DNA of 64,000 nucleotides, from assembly GCF_020229735.1 (NCBI RefSeq), contig NZ_CP083459.1, positions 310,001 to 374,000 of the forward strand, in the 5' to 3' direction. Made by a program: the position numbers and the translations under genes. Positions 1 to 8,885 of this stretch are shown piece after piece (positions within the stretch are counted from its first letter, which is position 1; each line of letters opens with the position of its first letter). Under the pieces are notes generated by a model, which saw only the letters and a program-made list of their open reading frames with translations, ran no database searches and had not been told where the DNA came from. Source of the DNA: Deinococcus taeanensis. GTDB lineage: Bacteria > Deinococcota > Deinococci > Deinococcales > Deinococcaceae.

Positions 1-151
1 ATCGGCGAACACCTCCACCTGCATCAGGGTTCCATCGGGAATGCGGCGCGCCCAGACGCTCAGGCCTGACGCCGCGGGCACCGCGTACCCATACACCATG
101 CCGGGAGGGCTTCCCCGGCCGGTGTACAGCTCACCGGGGTATTTCTCCACC
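1..151 (-). CDS. Partial unknown protein fused in frame to the IS6 transposase
   Basis: This stretch is open in the minus-strand frame that continues directly from the IS6 transposase and leaves the window at base 1. The translated tail (VEKYPGELYTG..., with GMVYGYAVPAASG further on) has coding-like composition and no stop. The most likely reading is that the element inserted into, or recombined next to, a host gene on the same strand, so that the transposase lost its own stop and reads into that gene. I do not recognise the family, and the real N-terminus of the host gene is not visible on the other side of the element. Confidence 0.4.
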
Positions 152-930
152 GGTTGTGGCAAGTTGTTGGCGCAGGGGCGGTGAAAGGATAACCGTGACG
201 CAGATGGCCTGATATTCAGGCCGCCCGCTTTTACCAGGTCGCGCCAGAGCTGAAACGCCCGTTTCTGATTGTGGCGGCGGTGATGAGCGCGAACAGGACA
301 GCGGGCTGGGTGAGGCAGATTCGCGATGCGGGCGTGCACGTCGAGAAAGCCTTGGGCGCGTCGTCGTGACCTGAATCCGCGTTGCTGGCATTCTTGTCGT
401 CGTGTCGGTCCGTGGGATTGTTCCACGAGGGTGTTGCATCGGGCCATGGAGATCACCTGGACGTGCGCCACAGCGTAGAGCACGGGAAGCTCCCGAATGG
501 CCGCACCATAACTCCAGAGCTTCTCGGTGTGAATGATCGCGGGGTTATGGTGTGCTCTCAGCAGTCGCTGGAAGAACGCACTGGCTGCCTCGGTGTCACG
601 GTGTCGCTGAAGAAAGACGTCGAGAACAGTGCCGTTTTCATCGACCGCCCGCCAGAACCAGTGGGTGATGCCGCCCACGTCCAAGGGCATGTCATCAAGA
701 GGCCACCGGGAACCCCGGCGGGGTTCCCGGTGGCGCGGAACCTGGGCGAAGCGGTCGCCAAATTGTATGCACCAGGTGCGGATGGATGCCCGGGTCACGC
801 AGATTCCGCGTTCCAGGAGCAGTTCTTCGACATTTCGATAGTTCAGCGTGAACCGGTGAGAGAGCCTGACAGCGTAGCCGATCACATCGAGGGGGAACCG
901 GTCCCCTGGAAGCTTCTGACCGTTCAGCAC
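152..930 (-). pseudogene. IS6-family DDE transposase, probably inactive
   Basis: The product would be the single transposase of the surrounding element, cutting and joining DNA with a DDE catalytic triad. Starting at the GTG at 930, the frame shows the zinc-finger/HTH start (VLNGQKLPGDRFPLDVIGYA), the HREPRRGSRWPLDD block holding the first Asp (residue 79), the WRAVDENGTVLDV strand, and LVEQSHGPTRRQE with the catalytic Glu at 170. The second catalytic Asp, normally in an HTDxLxSYG context, is Glu here (HTEKLWSYG, residue 136). The frame also has no stop before the inverted repeat and runs on into the flanking sequence to the window edge. The changed catalytic residue and the missing end both argue that it is dead. 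No in-frame stop or frameshift was found inside it. Confidence 0.75.
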
Positions 931-962
931 CGGATAACCCGACGCCAACAACTTGCCACAAC
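152..962 (-). mobile_element. IS6-family insertion sequence
   Basis: The two ends carry a near-identical inverted repeat: CGGTTGTGGCAAGTTGTTGG begins near 151 on the plus strand, and its complement ends near 962. The ends enclose one IS6-type transposase reading leftward. The total length of about 810 bp is normal for the family. The 8 bases outside each end (tctccacc on the left, gggtgtct on the right) do not match. A simple recent insertion with an 8-bp target duplication is therefore not supported, and recombination or flank loss is likely. Confidence 0.8.
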
Positions 963-1127
963 CGGGTGTCTGTCAGCGCCGGCCTTCAAGGGCACCCCGG
1001 AGTGTTGAACCGGAAGGGGGCTGCGGGCATCGGCTGGTGCCCGCCTTCCCTCAGGGGCGGCCGTCTGACGCCCGCGCTGACAGGCCACTGATGTGGATGA
1101 CCGTGATTCAGCGGTCCATGTAATCCC

Positions 1128-1160
1128 CCGGCAGGCTGCCCGCCCGGCACGGCCTGCCGG
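1128..1160. repeat. Inverted repeat, 9-bp arms
   Basis: CCGGCAGGC at 1128-1136 is perfectly complementary to GCCTGCCGG at 1152-1160, with a 15-base loop. It is the first of several adjacent hairpins in this spacer. Confidence 0.6.
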
Positions 1161-1167
1161 ACCGTGA

Positions 1168-1200
1168 CGCCTCCCGCCCAGGCCTCCTGGCCGGGAGGCG
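1168..1200. repeat. Inverted repeat, 15-bp arms with one mismatch
   Basis: CGCCTCCCG at 1168-1176 and CCAGG at 1178-1182 pair with CCTGG at 1186-1190 and CGGGAGGCG at 1192-1200. Only the central C/C pair fails, and the loop is three bases. The stem is strong enough to act as a transcription terminator or RNA structure for the leftward response regulator, although no T-run follows on either strand. Confidence 0.6.
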
Positions 1201-1461
1201 ATGCATCACAGAGGCAGACCTGAACGGCTCCGCCCGGCACGACAGACATCCTCTGCCTCTCACACGGCGCCCGTGGCGGCCTTCCCGCGCGGCTTGATCC
1301 GGGCACTCCGCCCGGAACGTCAGTGGCCTGCTGAGGCCCTGGGCAGCTTCAGCAGGGGGCTGTCTGCCAGACTCGCCCACGACCCAGGAGGGTCCGGGGC
1401 TGTCGGCGCTGAACAGGCCGCGCTACTGCCGAGTCCCAGGGGTGCACCGGGGCGGTGCGGG

Positions 1462-1911
1462 TTAGTCCTGCAGGGCTGCGCGCGACAGGCGGCCAGGAAA
1501 GCGGGTGTGGCGGCAGTACCGCACGAGCGCGCCAATCTGCTCGACCAGCGTGCTGAACGACAGGGGCTTGACCCAGTACGCCCCTGCCAGCAGTTCGTAC
1601 GCACGCCGGATGTCCGCAGGACTCTCGGACGTCGACAGCACCATGACCGGCTGGCCGCGCAACTCCGGGTCATCCCGGATCGCGTGCAGCACCTCCAGGC
1701 CACTGAGGCCCGGCAGGTTCAGGTCCAGCAGAACCACGTCGGGCAGCTCATTCAGATGAGCGCGCAGCCAGGCCAGGGCGTCGGTGCCGCTCGGGCAGTG
1801 GTGCAGGACCACGGCGTCCGTCATGGACGCAAAGGCTTCCTCGGCCAGCATGCAGTCCGCAAGCTGGTCCTCGACAAGGAGCACTTTCAGCGGCGCTGGG
1901 CGGTGGGACAT
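1462..1911 (-). CDS. Single-domain response regulator (Rcp1-like)
   Basis: A 149-residue stand-alone receiver domain that would be phosphorylated by a histidine kinase and signal by protein contact, since no output domain follows. The fold markers are visible: KVLLVEDQ supplies the acidic pocket, VLLDLNLPG holds the phospho-acceptor Asp at residue 63, LSTSES gives the switch Ser/Thr, and YWVKPLS gives the conserved Lys. Length and sequence resemble Rcp1/CheY-like regulators that partner phytochrome-type and PAS/GAF kinases. The ATG at 1911 gives the usual length. In-frame starts further upstream (for example 1962) add an unlikely, Cys-rich leader. No clear Shine-Dalgarno sequence precedes either start. 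No kinase is adjacent. The closest candidates are the large PAS/GAF kinases at 5778 and 50026, and pairing with them is only a guess. Confidence 0.85.
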   Translation of the reverse strand: MSHRPAPLKVLLVEDQLADCMLAEEAFASMTDAVVLHHCPSGTDALAWLRAHLNELPDVVLLDLNLPGLSGLEVLHAIRDDPELRGQPVMVLSTSESPADIRRAYELLAGAYWVKPLSFSTLVEQIGALVRYCRHTRFPGRLSRAALQD

Positions 1912-2237
1912 GCTGAATGCTCGCACAGGCTCCCTGACATAAATCGCACGGCTCACATCCATGACGGTGACTGAGCAGGGCGGATTCAGCAGCCCCGTGG
2001 CACACGAGGGACACCAGTCAAAAGCATGACCTGGCGCAGGGAACTGCCAGCCACCCGTGGCCTGCCGGGAGAATTCGCAGGGAAGCTGCCGGGCGCGCCA
2101 CGGCGTGACTGGAACCGGTGGAGGCCAGCACAGGAGGCAGCGGCAGCACAGGATCATGACCGGCACTGTCCGGACCGCCCAGGCTGGGCTGCTCATCTCA
2201 GTTGGGCGCGGCTTGTTCCCAGGCCTCCACACAAAAG

Positions 2238-2260
2238 CAGGCGGCCCTGTGGGCCGCCTG
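2238..2260 (-). terminator. Rho-independent terminator of the WGxxGxxG gene
   Basis: A perfect 10-bp stem, CAGGCGGCCC at 2238-2247 with GGGCCGCCTG at 2251-2260, closes a three-base loop. Read on the minus strand it is followed by CTTTTG. It lies 14 bases past the stop of the leftward gene at 2275, as expected for an intrinsic terminator. Confidence 0.8.
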
Positions 2261-2274
2261 AACGCAGGTCACAC

Positions 2275-2538
2275 TCAGCGGTGGGTGCTGTTGGTGGTGC
2301 CGGTGTGCGTGGTGTTGGTGTGCACGACGGTGGGTTCACGGCGGCGCAGGCCAGCGAGCCCGGCAAGGCCCAGCAGGCCCAGCCAGCCCCAATCCATGCC
2401 GTCGTTGTCCTGCTCCGTGGCGGTCGTGGTGGTCGTGTCGGTCGTTTTGGTATCGGTGCTGGTGTCCTGCGCCAGGGCGGGCAGGGGCGCGGCGGCAAGC
2501 AGCAGGACGAGGAACGCTTTCTGAGTCAGGGGTGTCAT
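2275..2538 (-). CDS. Small secreted WGxxGxxG-anchored protein
   Basis: An 87-residue exported protein. A signal peptide (MTPLTQKAFLVLLLAAAPLPALA, cleaved before QDTS) is followed by a low-complexity Thr/Asp linker, then the signature GMDWGWLGLLGLAGLAGLRR, a glycine-spaced hydrophobic segment ending in basic residues, and a short Thr/His-rich tail. This matches the WGxxGxxG family, a group of short bacterial proteins thought to be held in the membrane or sorted by that C-terminal helix. The molecular role of the family is unknown. The start at 2538 gives a standard signal peptide. A second in-frame ATG at 2550 would add four residues. The gene stands alone and has its own terminator at 2238-2260. 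Confidence 0.75.
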   Translation of the reverse strand: MTPLTQKAFLVLLLAAAPLPALAQDTSTDTKTTDTTTTTATEQDNDGMDWGWLGLLGLAGLAGLRRREPTVVHTNTTHTGTTNSTHR

Positions 2539-2872
2539 GCAGCGCAGCATGGCACCTGCCCCGCCCCAGCACCAGTCCGTAAGTCTTGACACACTCCCCA
2601 CGTTTTCTTTACAACCCGAGGTCAGGTCTGCCGTATGGGGCCGGTCCATGTAACGAGCCGCCGTGGCCCATGACGTCCGGTCAAGCGATGACCCAGGTCA
2701 TCACACACGCCATGCATCACTACGCGCAACTCAGCCCCCCGCTCCGCGGACGGGGGAACGCCCGCAGCTGGACACAGCACGACGCGGCCACTGGACGCAC
2801 CGACGGCCGCCCCGACACGCCGGCACCCCGGGCGAGATTGCTACAGGTTGACAGGATTCCGTACAGTGACCC
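2539..2872. other. Intergenic region between divergent genes
   Basis: This spacer separates the leftward WGxxGxxG gene from the rightward GGDEF-EAL gene and should hold both promoters. A TTGACA at 2848-2853 is present, but no -10 box at proper spacing fits before the start at 2873. No gene is seen. Confidence 0.4.
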
Positions 2873-5293
2873 ATGACGCCTTCGGGGTCCCTGAACATGC
2901 TGCCGGGACGGATCACGTTCGGACTGACGGTTCTGCTGGTGGTGTGCCACGCCGTGTGGGTGGCCGCGCCACGGGGAAGTGAGGACACCCGCCTGTGGAT
3001 CAGCAGTCTGATCTACATCCCGACCTTTCTGCTGGCGGGCCTCACGTGCGTGCTTCAGGCCCGGCGTCACCCCGGCGACGTCCTGGCCTGGCGCATTCTG
3101 GGAAGCGGGCTGGTGTCCTTCGGGGTGGGCCAGATGCTGTATGCCTATCTGCTTCTGGTCCGCCACGACCCACCGTTCCCCTCGGTGGCCGACGCCGGCT
3201 TCCTGCTTGCCCTGGGGCTTTATGGCGTGGGCCTGCTGCGGTTTCAACATGCGCCGCTGTCGAAATGGGACACCCGGCGTCTGTTTGTGGACGTGGCCGT
3301 GGTGATCGCCGCTGTGGGCGTCTTTGCGTGGAAGTACGTGCTTTACGGGGTGTTGACGGCCTATGCCGGGCAGCCGGTCGCGGCCCTGATTGGCCTGACG
3401 TACCCGTTCGGTGACCTTGTGCTGCTGAGCGTCCTGCTGCTGATAGCGCTGCGAGGAGGGGGAACCCTGGGTCTGCGTGACGGGCTGCTTGCCCTGGGCC
3501 TGGGGGCCCTGATCGTGGCGGACCAGGCGTTCGTCGTGCTGGGAGCGGCCGGCACCTACGCCGAGGGCTCGTGGGTGGACCTGTTCTGGGCGCTGGGGGC
3601 CGGGTTGTTTGCCGCCGCCGCCCAGGTGCCGGGCTCCGGTGAGGCCCGCGGCTGGCGCGGCGCGCAGGGTCTGCAGCAGGCGGCCGCCAGCCTGCCTTAC
3701 CTGGCGCTGGCGGCCGCCTTCGGGCTGCTGATCTCTGAACTGGGCTCGGCCGGTCCGGTCGGGCGGGGCGTGTTGTGGGGCACCGCTCTGGTGACCGGCC
3801 TGGTCGTTGTGCGCCAGGTGCTCGCCTTTACGGAGAACGCCCGGCTGACGGCGGCGCTGCGCCACCTGTCCGGGGAGCTCGAACTCCGCGTGCAGCAGCG
3901 CACGGAGGAACTCGCCGTGGCCAACACGGCCCTGCGTGGCCTGACGGAAAACCTGGAACTCAAGGTGCGCGAGCGCACCATGGCACTGGAGGCCAGTCAG
4001 GCCCGGCTGGCTCATCAGGCGCAACATGACGTGCTGACCGGACTGCCCAACCGGGCGCTCTTTCAGGACCGGGTGGAGCGTGGCCTGGCCAGCGCCGCTC
4101 GCGAACGCGAGATGCTGGCCGTGATGTTCATCGATCTGGACGGTTTCAAGACCGTCAATGACACCCTGGGGCACGCGGCCGGCGACGCGTTGCTGCGGGA
4201 GGTGGCCGTGAGACTGCAGGACAGCGTGCGGCACAACGACACGGTGGCCCGGCTGGGAGGTGACGAATTCACCGTGATGCTCCTGGGCGTTCAGGATGCC
4301 CAGGACGCAGCGCTGGTCGCCAACAAGGTGCTGCGCGCGCTGCGCCAGCCGGTGGTCCTGGCGGACGGCCGGACGGCTCACGTGAGTGGTTCGGTGGGTG
4401 TCAGCCTGTATCCGCAGGACGGCGCCGACGCTGCGGACCTGCAGCGGCATGCCGACGTCGCCATGTACCGCGCCAAGCAGGGCGGCAAGAACAACATCAC
4501 GTTCTACTCGCCGGAAATGAATGCGGTGGACGCCGCCCGGGCCAGCATCGAGAGCCACCTGCGAGGGGCCCTGGAGCGTCAGGAGCTCAGCGTGGTCTAC
4601 CAGCCCCAGTACGACGTCCACGGGGGGCTGGCCGGGGCCGAGGCGCTGCTGCGCTGGCACAGTCCGGCCCTGGGCGAAGTTCCGCCTGCCACCTTCATTC
4701 CGGTTGCTGAGGACACCGGGCTGATCAATGCGCTGGGGCAGTTCGTCCTGAACGAGGTCTGCCGGCAACTGGCCGCGTGGCGTCAGGGGGGAATGGAGAT
4801 GCCCCGGGTGAGCCTTAACGTGTCGCCTGCACAGTTCACCCGTGAGGACTTTGTGGATCTGGTGCGCCGCGCCCTGCAACACCACCGCCTGAGCGGCCGT
4901 GACCTGGAACTGGAGCTGACCGAGCGCATGATTATCCGCGACGTCGATGCCGTGGCCCGCAAACTCTCAGAGCTGCGGGCTCTGGGCGTCCGGATCAGCA
5001 TCGACGACTTCGGCACCGGCAACTCCGCCCTGAATTACCTGATGACCCTGCCCGTCACGACCCTCAAGGTCGATCAGACTTTTATTCAGGCCCTGGACCG
5101 GAAACCGGGCGCCTACCGCGTCGTGCAGGCCATCGTGGCCTTAGGTCACGCCCTGGGGATGGACGTGGTTGCTGAAGGTGTGGAAACGCCAGCACAGCTT
5201 CTTCAGGTGCGCGAGCTGCGCTGCGAGCGCACCCAGGGCTTCCTGCTGGGCCGGCCGGCCTCCCCCAGGGAACTGCAGTTGTCTGACGGTTAG
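2873..5293 (+). CDS. Membrane GGDEF-EAL protein (cyclic-di-GMP synthase/phosphodiesterase)
   Basis: An 806-residue inner-membrane protein. About nine hydrophobic segments fill residues 12-310, followed by a charged coiled coil around 325-380, a GGDEF domain and an EAL domain. The GGDEF signature is intact at residues 462-466 (RLGGDEF), and five residues before it sits RHND, a canonical RxxD product-inhibition site. The EAL motif is intact at 590-592 (AEALLRW), and the DDFGTGNSAL segment expected of an active phosphodiesterase is also present. Both activities are therefore possible. In such hybrids one domain often dominates, and the sequence does not say which. The multi-helix N-terminus is likely the sensor, with unknown ligand. 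The gene is monocistronic, with 334 bp of upstream spacer and nearly 500 bp downstream. Confidence 0.9.
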   Translation: MTPSGSLNMLPGRITFGLTVLLVVCHAVWVAAPRGSEDTRLWISSLIYIPTFLLAGLTCVLQARRHPGDVLAWRILGSGLVSFGVGQMLYAYLLLVRHDPPFPSVADAGFLLALGLYGVGLLRFQHAPLSKWDTRRLFVDVAVVIAAVGVFAWKYVLYGVLTAYAGQPVAALIGLTYPFGDLVLLSVLLLIALRGGGTLGLRDGLLALGLGALIVADQAFVVLGAAGTYAEGSWVDLFWALGAGLFAAAAQVPGSGEARGWRGAQGLQQAAASLPYLALAAAFGLLISELGSAGPVGRGVLWGTALVTGLVVVRQVLAFTENARLTAALRHLSGELELRVQQRTEELAVANTALRGLTENLELKVRERTMALEASQARLAHQAQHDVLTGLPNRALFQDRVERGLASAAREREMLAVMFIDLDGFKTVNDTLGHAAGDALLREVAVRLQDSVRHNDTVARLGGDEFTVMLLGVQDAQDAALVANKVLRALRQPVVLADGRTAHVSGSVGVSLYPQDGADAADLQRHADVAMYRAKQGGKNNITFYSPEMNAVDAARASIESHLRGALERQELSVVYQPQYDVHGGLAGAEALLRWHSPALGEVPPATFIPVAEDTGLINALGQFVLNEVCRQLAAWRQGGMEMPRVSLNVSPAQFTREDFVDLVRRALQHHRLSGRDLELELTERMIIRDVDAVARKLSELRALGVRISIDDFGTGNSALNYLMTLPVTTLKVDQTFIQALDRKPGAYRVVQAIVALGHALGMDVVAEGVETPAQLLQVRELRCERTQGFLLGRPASPRELQLSDG

Positions 5294-5777
5294 GACGCGT
5301 TCGGAAGTGACCGCAACGGGAGGCGGAGGGCTTCACGGGCACGTCAGGCCTCGCGGCCGCGTCAGGCGCGAGGCGTTCAATGTGCAGGTGACCGGCCCGG
5401 CACTCCGGGAAGGAGCAGGCTGTTCATTTCACGGGACCAGCGGTGGGTTCAGGTGGCATGGCCCACCGCGCGTAGCGGGTCACCTGTCCGTCAGATGAGG
5501 AGCAGCCTCACCCCAGAGCGTGATCACGGCCGGGTGACGCGGGGCCGGCACTGTTGAAGCGCAGGGTTGAGAGGACGTCTGCCGTGACCGCCGGGACAGC
5601 ACATCCGGCATTCTCTGCACAGCGTCCGCCGGAGCGCAGGGAAACACGCCAGCCAGCCGGTCATATCCACTGGTGTCGGGCCTTTGCCTTCAGGCAGGGG
5701 TCCTCCCGGCCGCCAGCAAGCATGGGGAAAGACGGGAGAAGGAGAACAAACCTCTCCTGCTGCGTTAAGGTGGGCAT
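5294..5777. other. Intergenic region, no gene seen
   Basis: This spacer lies between the GGDEF-EAL gene and the histidine kinase. Short frames on both strands lack recognisable motifs or ribosome-binding sites. It should contain the promoter of the kinase at 5778. Confidence 0.4.
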
Positions 5778-8700
5778 GTGAACATCCCTGTGCACCAGAC
5801 CCTTCAGGCAGGGTGGTCCACGTTGGATGCCCTGCCGATCCCCGCACTGGCCTTGAATGAGGCCGGCGAAGTGAACTACGCCAACTCCGCCTGGAGGGTT
5901 GCTGGTGCCCTGAGCACAGCAGAGTTCCTGGCCATGCTGCATCCGGATGAGGCTGCGCATGCCGTGGCGCAGTGGAACAATGACCGCGCGCATCACCGGC
6001 CGAGCGCGCTGACAGTACGCCTGCGCGCCGCGGACGGCACCTACCACCCTCACCGCGCCGACCATCACCGTCTGCCGGACGAGAGCAGGCTCCTGGGGCA
6101 GTGGCTGCTCACCTTTACCGAAGTGCAGGCACATCCGGCGGAGGCGACGCAGCTCGCGTGGGATGAGAGTCCCGACTGCATCAAGACCCTCGACCTGAAC
6201 GGGCACCTGCTCTCCATGAATGCCGGCGGACTGCGGGTCATGGAGCTTGGCGACTTCGCCGCCTGTGCGGGAGCCTCCTGGCCGGAATTCTGGACGAACG
6301 ACACCCGCCCACTGGTGGAAGCAGCAGTAAAGGCGGCCCGCGAAGGCGGCATTGGGCACTTCGAGGGTTTCTGCCGGACGTTCGCCGGCACGCCCAAGTG
6401 GTGGGAAGTGACTGTGCGTGGCGTGCCGGGCGCGACGGGTCAGCCCACGCACCTCCTGGCAGTGTCACGCGACATCACGGAGCGCGTGCGCGGGGAACGG
6501 CTCGCCCGGGGGCAGACTGACGTCCTGGAAGCCCTGATCCGCGGTGAGGCGCTTGAAGACGTTCTGGAACGCATGGCGCATCTGGTCGAGGGGCTCGTCG
6601 GGGATGCCCACTGCGTGATTTTCAGACTCGACGCGGCGCAGGGGGTTCTGCGGCCCACAGCGGCCCCCAGCCTGGACGCGCCGCTTCTGGAGGCGCTGCA
6701 AGCGGTACCGCTGGGCCGGGCGGGCGGCGCCTGCGGCCTGGCCGCGGAGTCCGGAGAAGTGACCAGCGTGAAGGACTACCAGGTGGACCCCCAATGGGGT
6801 CATGTGCGGGACTTCGCGCAGGCCATCGGCGTCCGCGCGTGCTGGTCCACACCGCTGCTTGATGACGCCGGTGAGGTGCACGGGACCCTCGCGCTGTACT
6901 TCACGGTGCCCACGACCTTCACAGCGGAGCACCGGGAAGTCACGCGGGCCGCGGCGCGCCTCGCCACCCTGGCGCTGCAGCAGGACCGCGCGCGTGACGC
7001 CCTGCGGCGCAATGAGGTGCGCTACCGCACGCTCTTTGAGGCGCTGCCGCACATCGTGTGGACCTCCACCGGCATGGGGCAGTCAAACCACTTCAACCAG
7101 CGCTGGCAGGCGATGACCGGACTGCCAACCCAGACCCAGGGGCTGGAGTGGGCCGAGGCGATCCACCCCGATGACCGCGGGCGGGCGGTGCTCGCGCGCC
7201 AGCGTGGCCTGTCTACCGGCGCGCCCTACGGCGCCGACATCCGTTTCCGCCGCGCGGACGGCACCTACCGCTGGCACGCAGCCCACGTCGTGCCGCTCCC
7301 AGCCCACCAGGCCACCGACGACTACCAGTGGTTGGGGTACGCCGTAGATATTCACGACCGGGCAGAGGCCGAATCGGCACTCCGGGAGAGTGCCGACCAC
7401 TTCCGGCGTCTGGCGGACGTCAATCCGATCGGCGTGGCGCTCGGCCACCCGGACGGCCGGGTGTCGTACGCAAACGACGCGTACCTGCGCCTGTTGCATG
7501 TCACGCGCGCCGACCTTGAGGCGGACACAGTGAACTGGCACGCCCTGACCCCACCGGAATGGCACGCCCGTGACGCGCAGGCCGTCGCCCAGGCCCGTGA
7601 GCGGGGCTACAGCGATCCGTACGAGAAGGAGTACCTGCTCGCGAACGGCCACCGCCTGCCGGTGCTGGTGGCGGTGGCGCAGCTGGACGACACGGGTGAC
7701 ACGCAGGTCCGGTACGTGCTGGACCTGACCGACCGAAAAGTGCTGGAACGCACGCTGAATGACGAGAACATGCAGCTGCGGGCCCTGAACGCGCAGATTC
7801 TCGCTTCCGCAGCGGACGGGGTCTTCGGCCTGGACCTGCAGGGACACACGACGTTCGCCAACCCGGCGGCCCTGCAGATGACGGGCTTCCCGCTCGAAGA
7901 GATCCTGGGCCGGCAGCAGCACGCGCTGCTGCACCACACGCGCGCCGACGGCACGCCGTACCCACCTTCAGACTGCTCCATCTGCCGCGTCACACAAGAC
8001 GGCACGCCGCGGCGAGCGACCGACGAGCTGTTCTGGCGCAAGGACGGCACCGGGTTCCCTGTCGAGTACACCGCCACGCCCCTGCTGGACGGAGACGGAG
8101 GTCAGGTGGGCGTGGTCGTCACCTTCCGCGACATCACCGAACGGCAGCACGTCGAGCGGACACTGCGTGCCGCCAACGAGGAGCTGCGGCGCTCCAACCA
8201 GGACCTGGAACGCTTCGCTTTCGTTGCGTCCCACGACCTTCAGGAACCGCTGCGCACCGTGGCGAGCTTCACGGAACTGCTGGCCCGCCGTTACGCGGGC
8301 ACGGACCCGAAAGCCGAACGCTACGCGCAGCTTGTGGTGGGCGGTGTGGGGCGCATGAAGGCCACCATCGAGGACCTGCTGGTGTTCTCGCGCGTGCGCG
8401 CCGAAACGCAGCAGTGGGAGGTCGTCGAAACCGAGACGGTACTGGAACACGCCCTGGCCGCCCTGGCCGCGACAGTCGACGCGAGCGGCGCACAGATCAC
8501 CTGGGACGCGCTGCCCGCCGTGCGAGGGGACGCGACTCAACTGACGCAGGTGTTGACCAACCTGCTCAGCAACGCGCTGAAATTCTGCCGGGCCGGCGTT
8601 CCCCCTCAGGTGCACGTGAGCGCGCGGAGGACTGATCACCTGTGGCACATCGGCGTGAGCGACAACGGCCTGGGCATCGAGGAGGCCTATGTCGAGCGGG

Positions 8701-8885
8701 TGTTCGACATGTTCCAGCGGCTGCACCGCCGTGAAGCCTACCCGGGCACCGGAATGGGGCTCACCATTGTGCGGCGCATCGTGGAGCGGCATGGGGGCCG
8801 CGCCTGGGTCACGTCCACCCCCGGCGCGGGCAGCACTTTTCACTTCACCCTCCCTGCCGAAGGTCTGGAACCCCGGTTGGCGTGA
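5778..8885 (+). CDS. Large cytoplasmic PAS/GAF sensor histidine kinase
   Basis: A 1035-residue soluble sensor kinase. A degenerate PAS at residues 15-125 is followed by PAS domains near 130-235, 410-530, 535-650 and 665-795, with a GAF domain near 250-400. The transmitter follows: H-box FAFVASHDLQEPLRTV with the phospho-accepting His at 819, N-box NLLSNALKF, G1 DNGLGIE and G2 GTGMGLTIV. The transmitter is of the phytochrome-like type with no receiver or membrane segment. The GAF domain lacks the usual bilin-binding Cys/His context, so light sensing is not shown. The GTG start at 5778 is preceded by AAGGTGG. The PAS-GAF block at residues 130-400 is clearly related to the one in the kinase at 50026. 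The partner regulator is not adjacent. Confidence 0.9.
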   Translation: MNIPVHQTLQAGWSTLDALPIPALALNEAGEVNYANSAWRVAGALSTAEFLAMLHPDEAAHAVAQWNNDRAHHRPSALTVRLRAADGTYHPHRADHHRLPDESRLLGQWLLTFTEVQAHPAEATQLAWDESPDCIKTLDLNGHLLSMNAGGLRVMELGDFAACAGASWPEFWTNDTRPLVEAAVKAAREGGIGHFEGFCRTFAGTPKWWEVTVRGVPGATGQPTHLLAVSRDITERVRGERLARGQTDVLEALIRGEALEDVLERMAHLVEGLVGDAHCVIFRLDAAQGVLRPTAAPSLDAPLLEALQAVPLGRAGGACGLAAESGEVTSVKDYQVDPQWGHVRDFAQAIGVRACWSTPLLDDAGEVHGTLALYFTVPTTFTAEHREVTRAAARLATLALQQDRARDALRRNEVRYRTLFEALPHIVWTSTGMGQSNHFNQRWQAMTGLPTQTQGLEWAEAIHPDDRGRAVLARQRGLSTGAPYGADIRFRRADGTYRWHAAHVVPLPAHQATDDYQWLGYAVDIHDRAEAESALRESADHFRRLADVNPIGVALGHPDGRVSYANDAYLRLLHVTRADLEADTVNWHALTPPEWHARDAQAVAQARERGYSDPYEKEYLLANGHRLPVLVAVAQLDDTGDTQVRYVLDLTDRKVLERTLNDENMQLRALNAQILASAADGVFGLDLQGHTTFANPAALQMTGFPLEEILGRQQHALLHHTRADGTPYPPSDCSICRVTQDGTPRRATDELFWRKDGTGFPVEYTATPLLDGDGGQVGVVVTFRDITERQHVERTLRAANEELRRSNQDLERFAFVASHDLQEPLRTVASFTELLARRYAGTDPKAERYAQLVVGGVGRMKATIEDLLVFSRVRAETQQWEVVETETVLEHALAALAATVDASGAQITWDALPAVRGDATQLTQVLTNLLSNALKFCRAGVPPQVHVSARRTDHLWHIGVSDNGLGIEEAYVERVFDMFQRLHRREAYPGTGMGLTIVRRIVERHGGRAWVTSTPGAGSTFHFTLPAEGLEPRLA

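Larger units (their letters stand above)
963..1461. other. Hairpin-rich intergenic region
   Basis: I see no convincing gene between the IS6 element and the end of the response regulator. The stretch is packed with inverted repeats at 1128-1160, 1168-1200, 1210-1260 and 1299-1315. Short reading frames on both strands lack family signatures. Confidence 0.5.

Noticed and set aside
144..970. 8-bp target duplication around the IS6 element
   Set aside because: The outer flanks tctccacc and gggtgtct do not match.
382..1008. 208-codon plus-strand open frame
   Set aside because: It is antisense to the IS6 transposase, which matches its family on the minus strand.
2848..2853. TTGACA as a -35 promoter box for the GGDEF-EAL gene
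   Set aside because: No -10 element fits at 16-18 bases before the start codon at 2873; chance occurrence is likely.
2720..4885. 721-codon minus-strand open frame
   Set aside because: It is antisense to the well-supported GGDEF-EAL gene and has the Gln/His/Arg-rich composition typical of the complement of high-G+C coding sequence.
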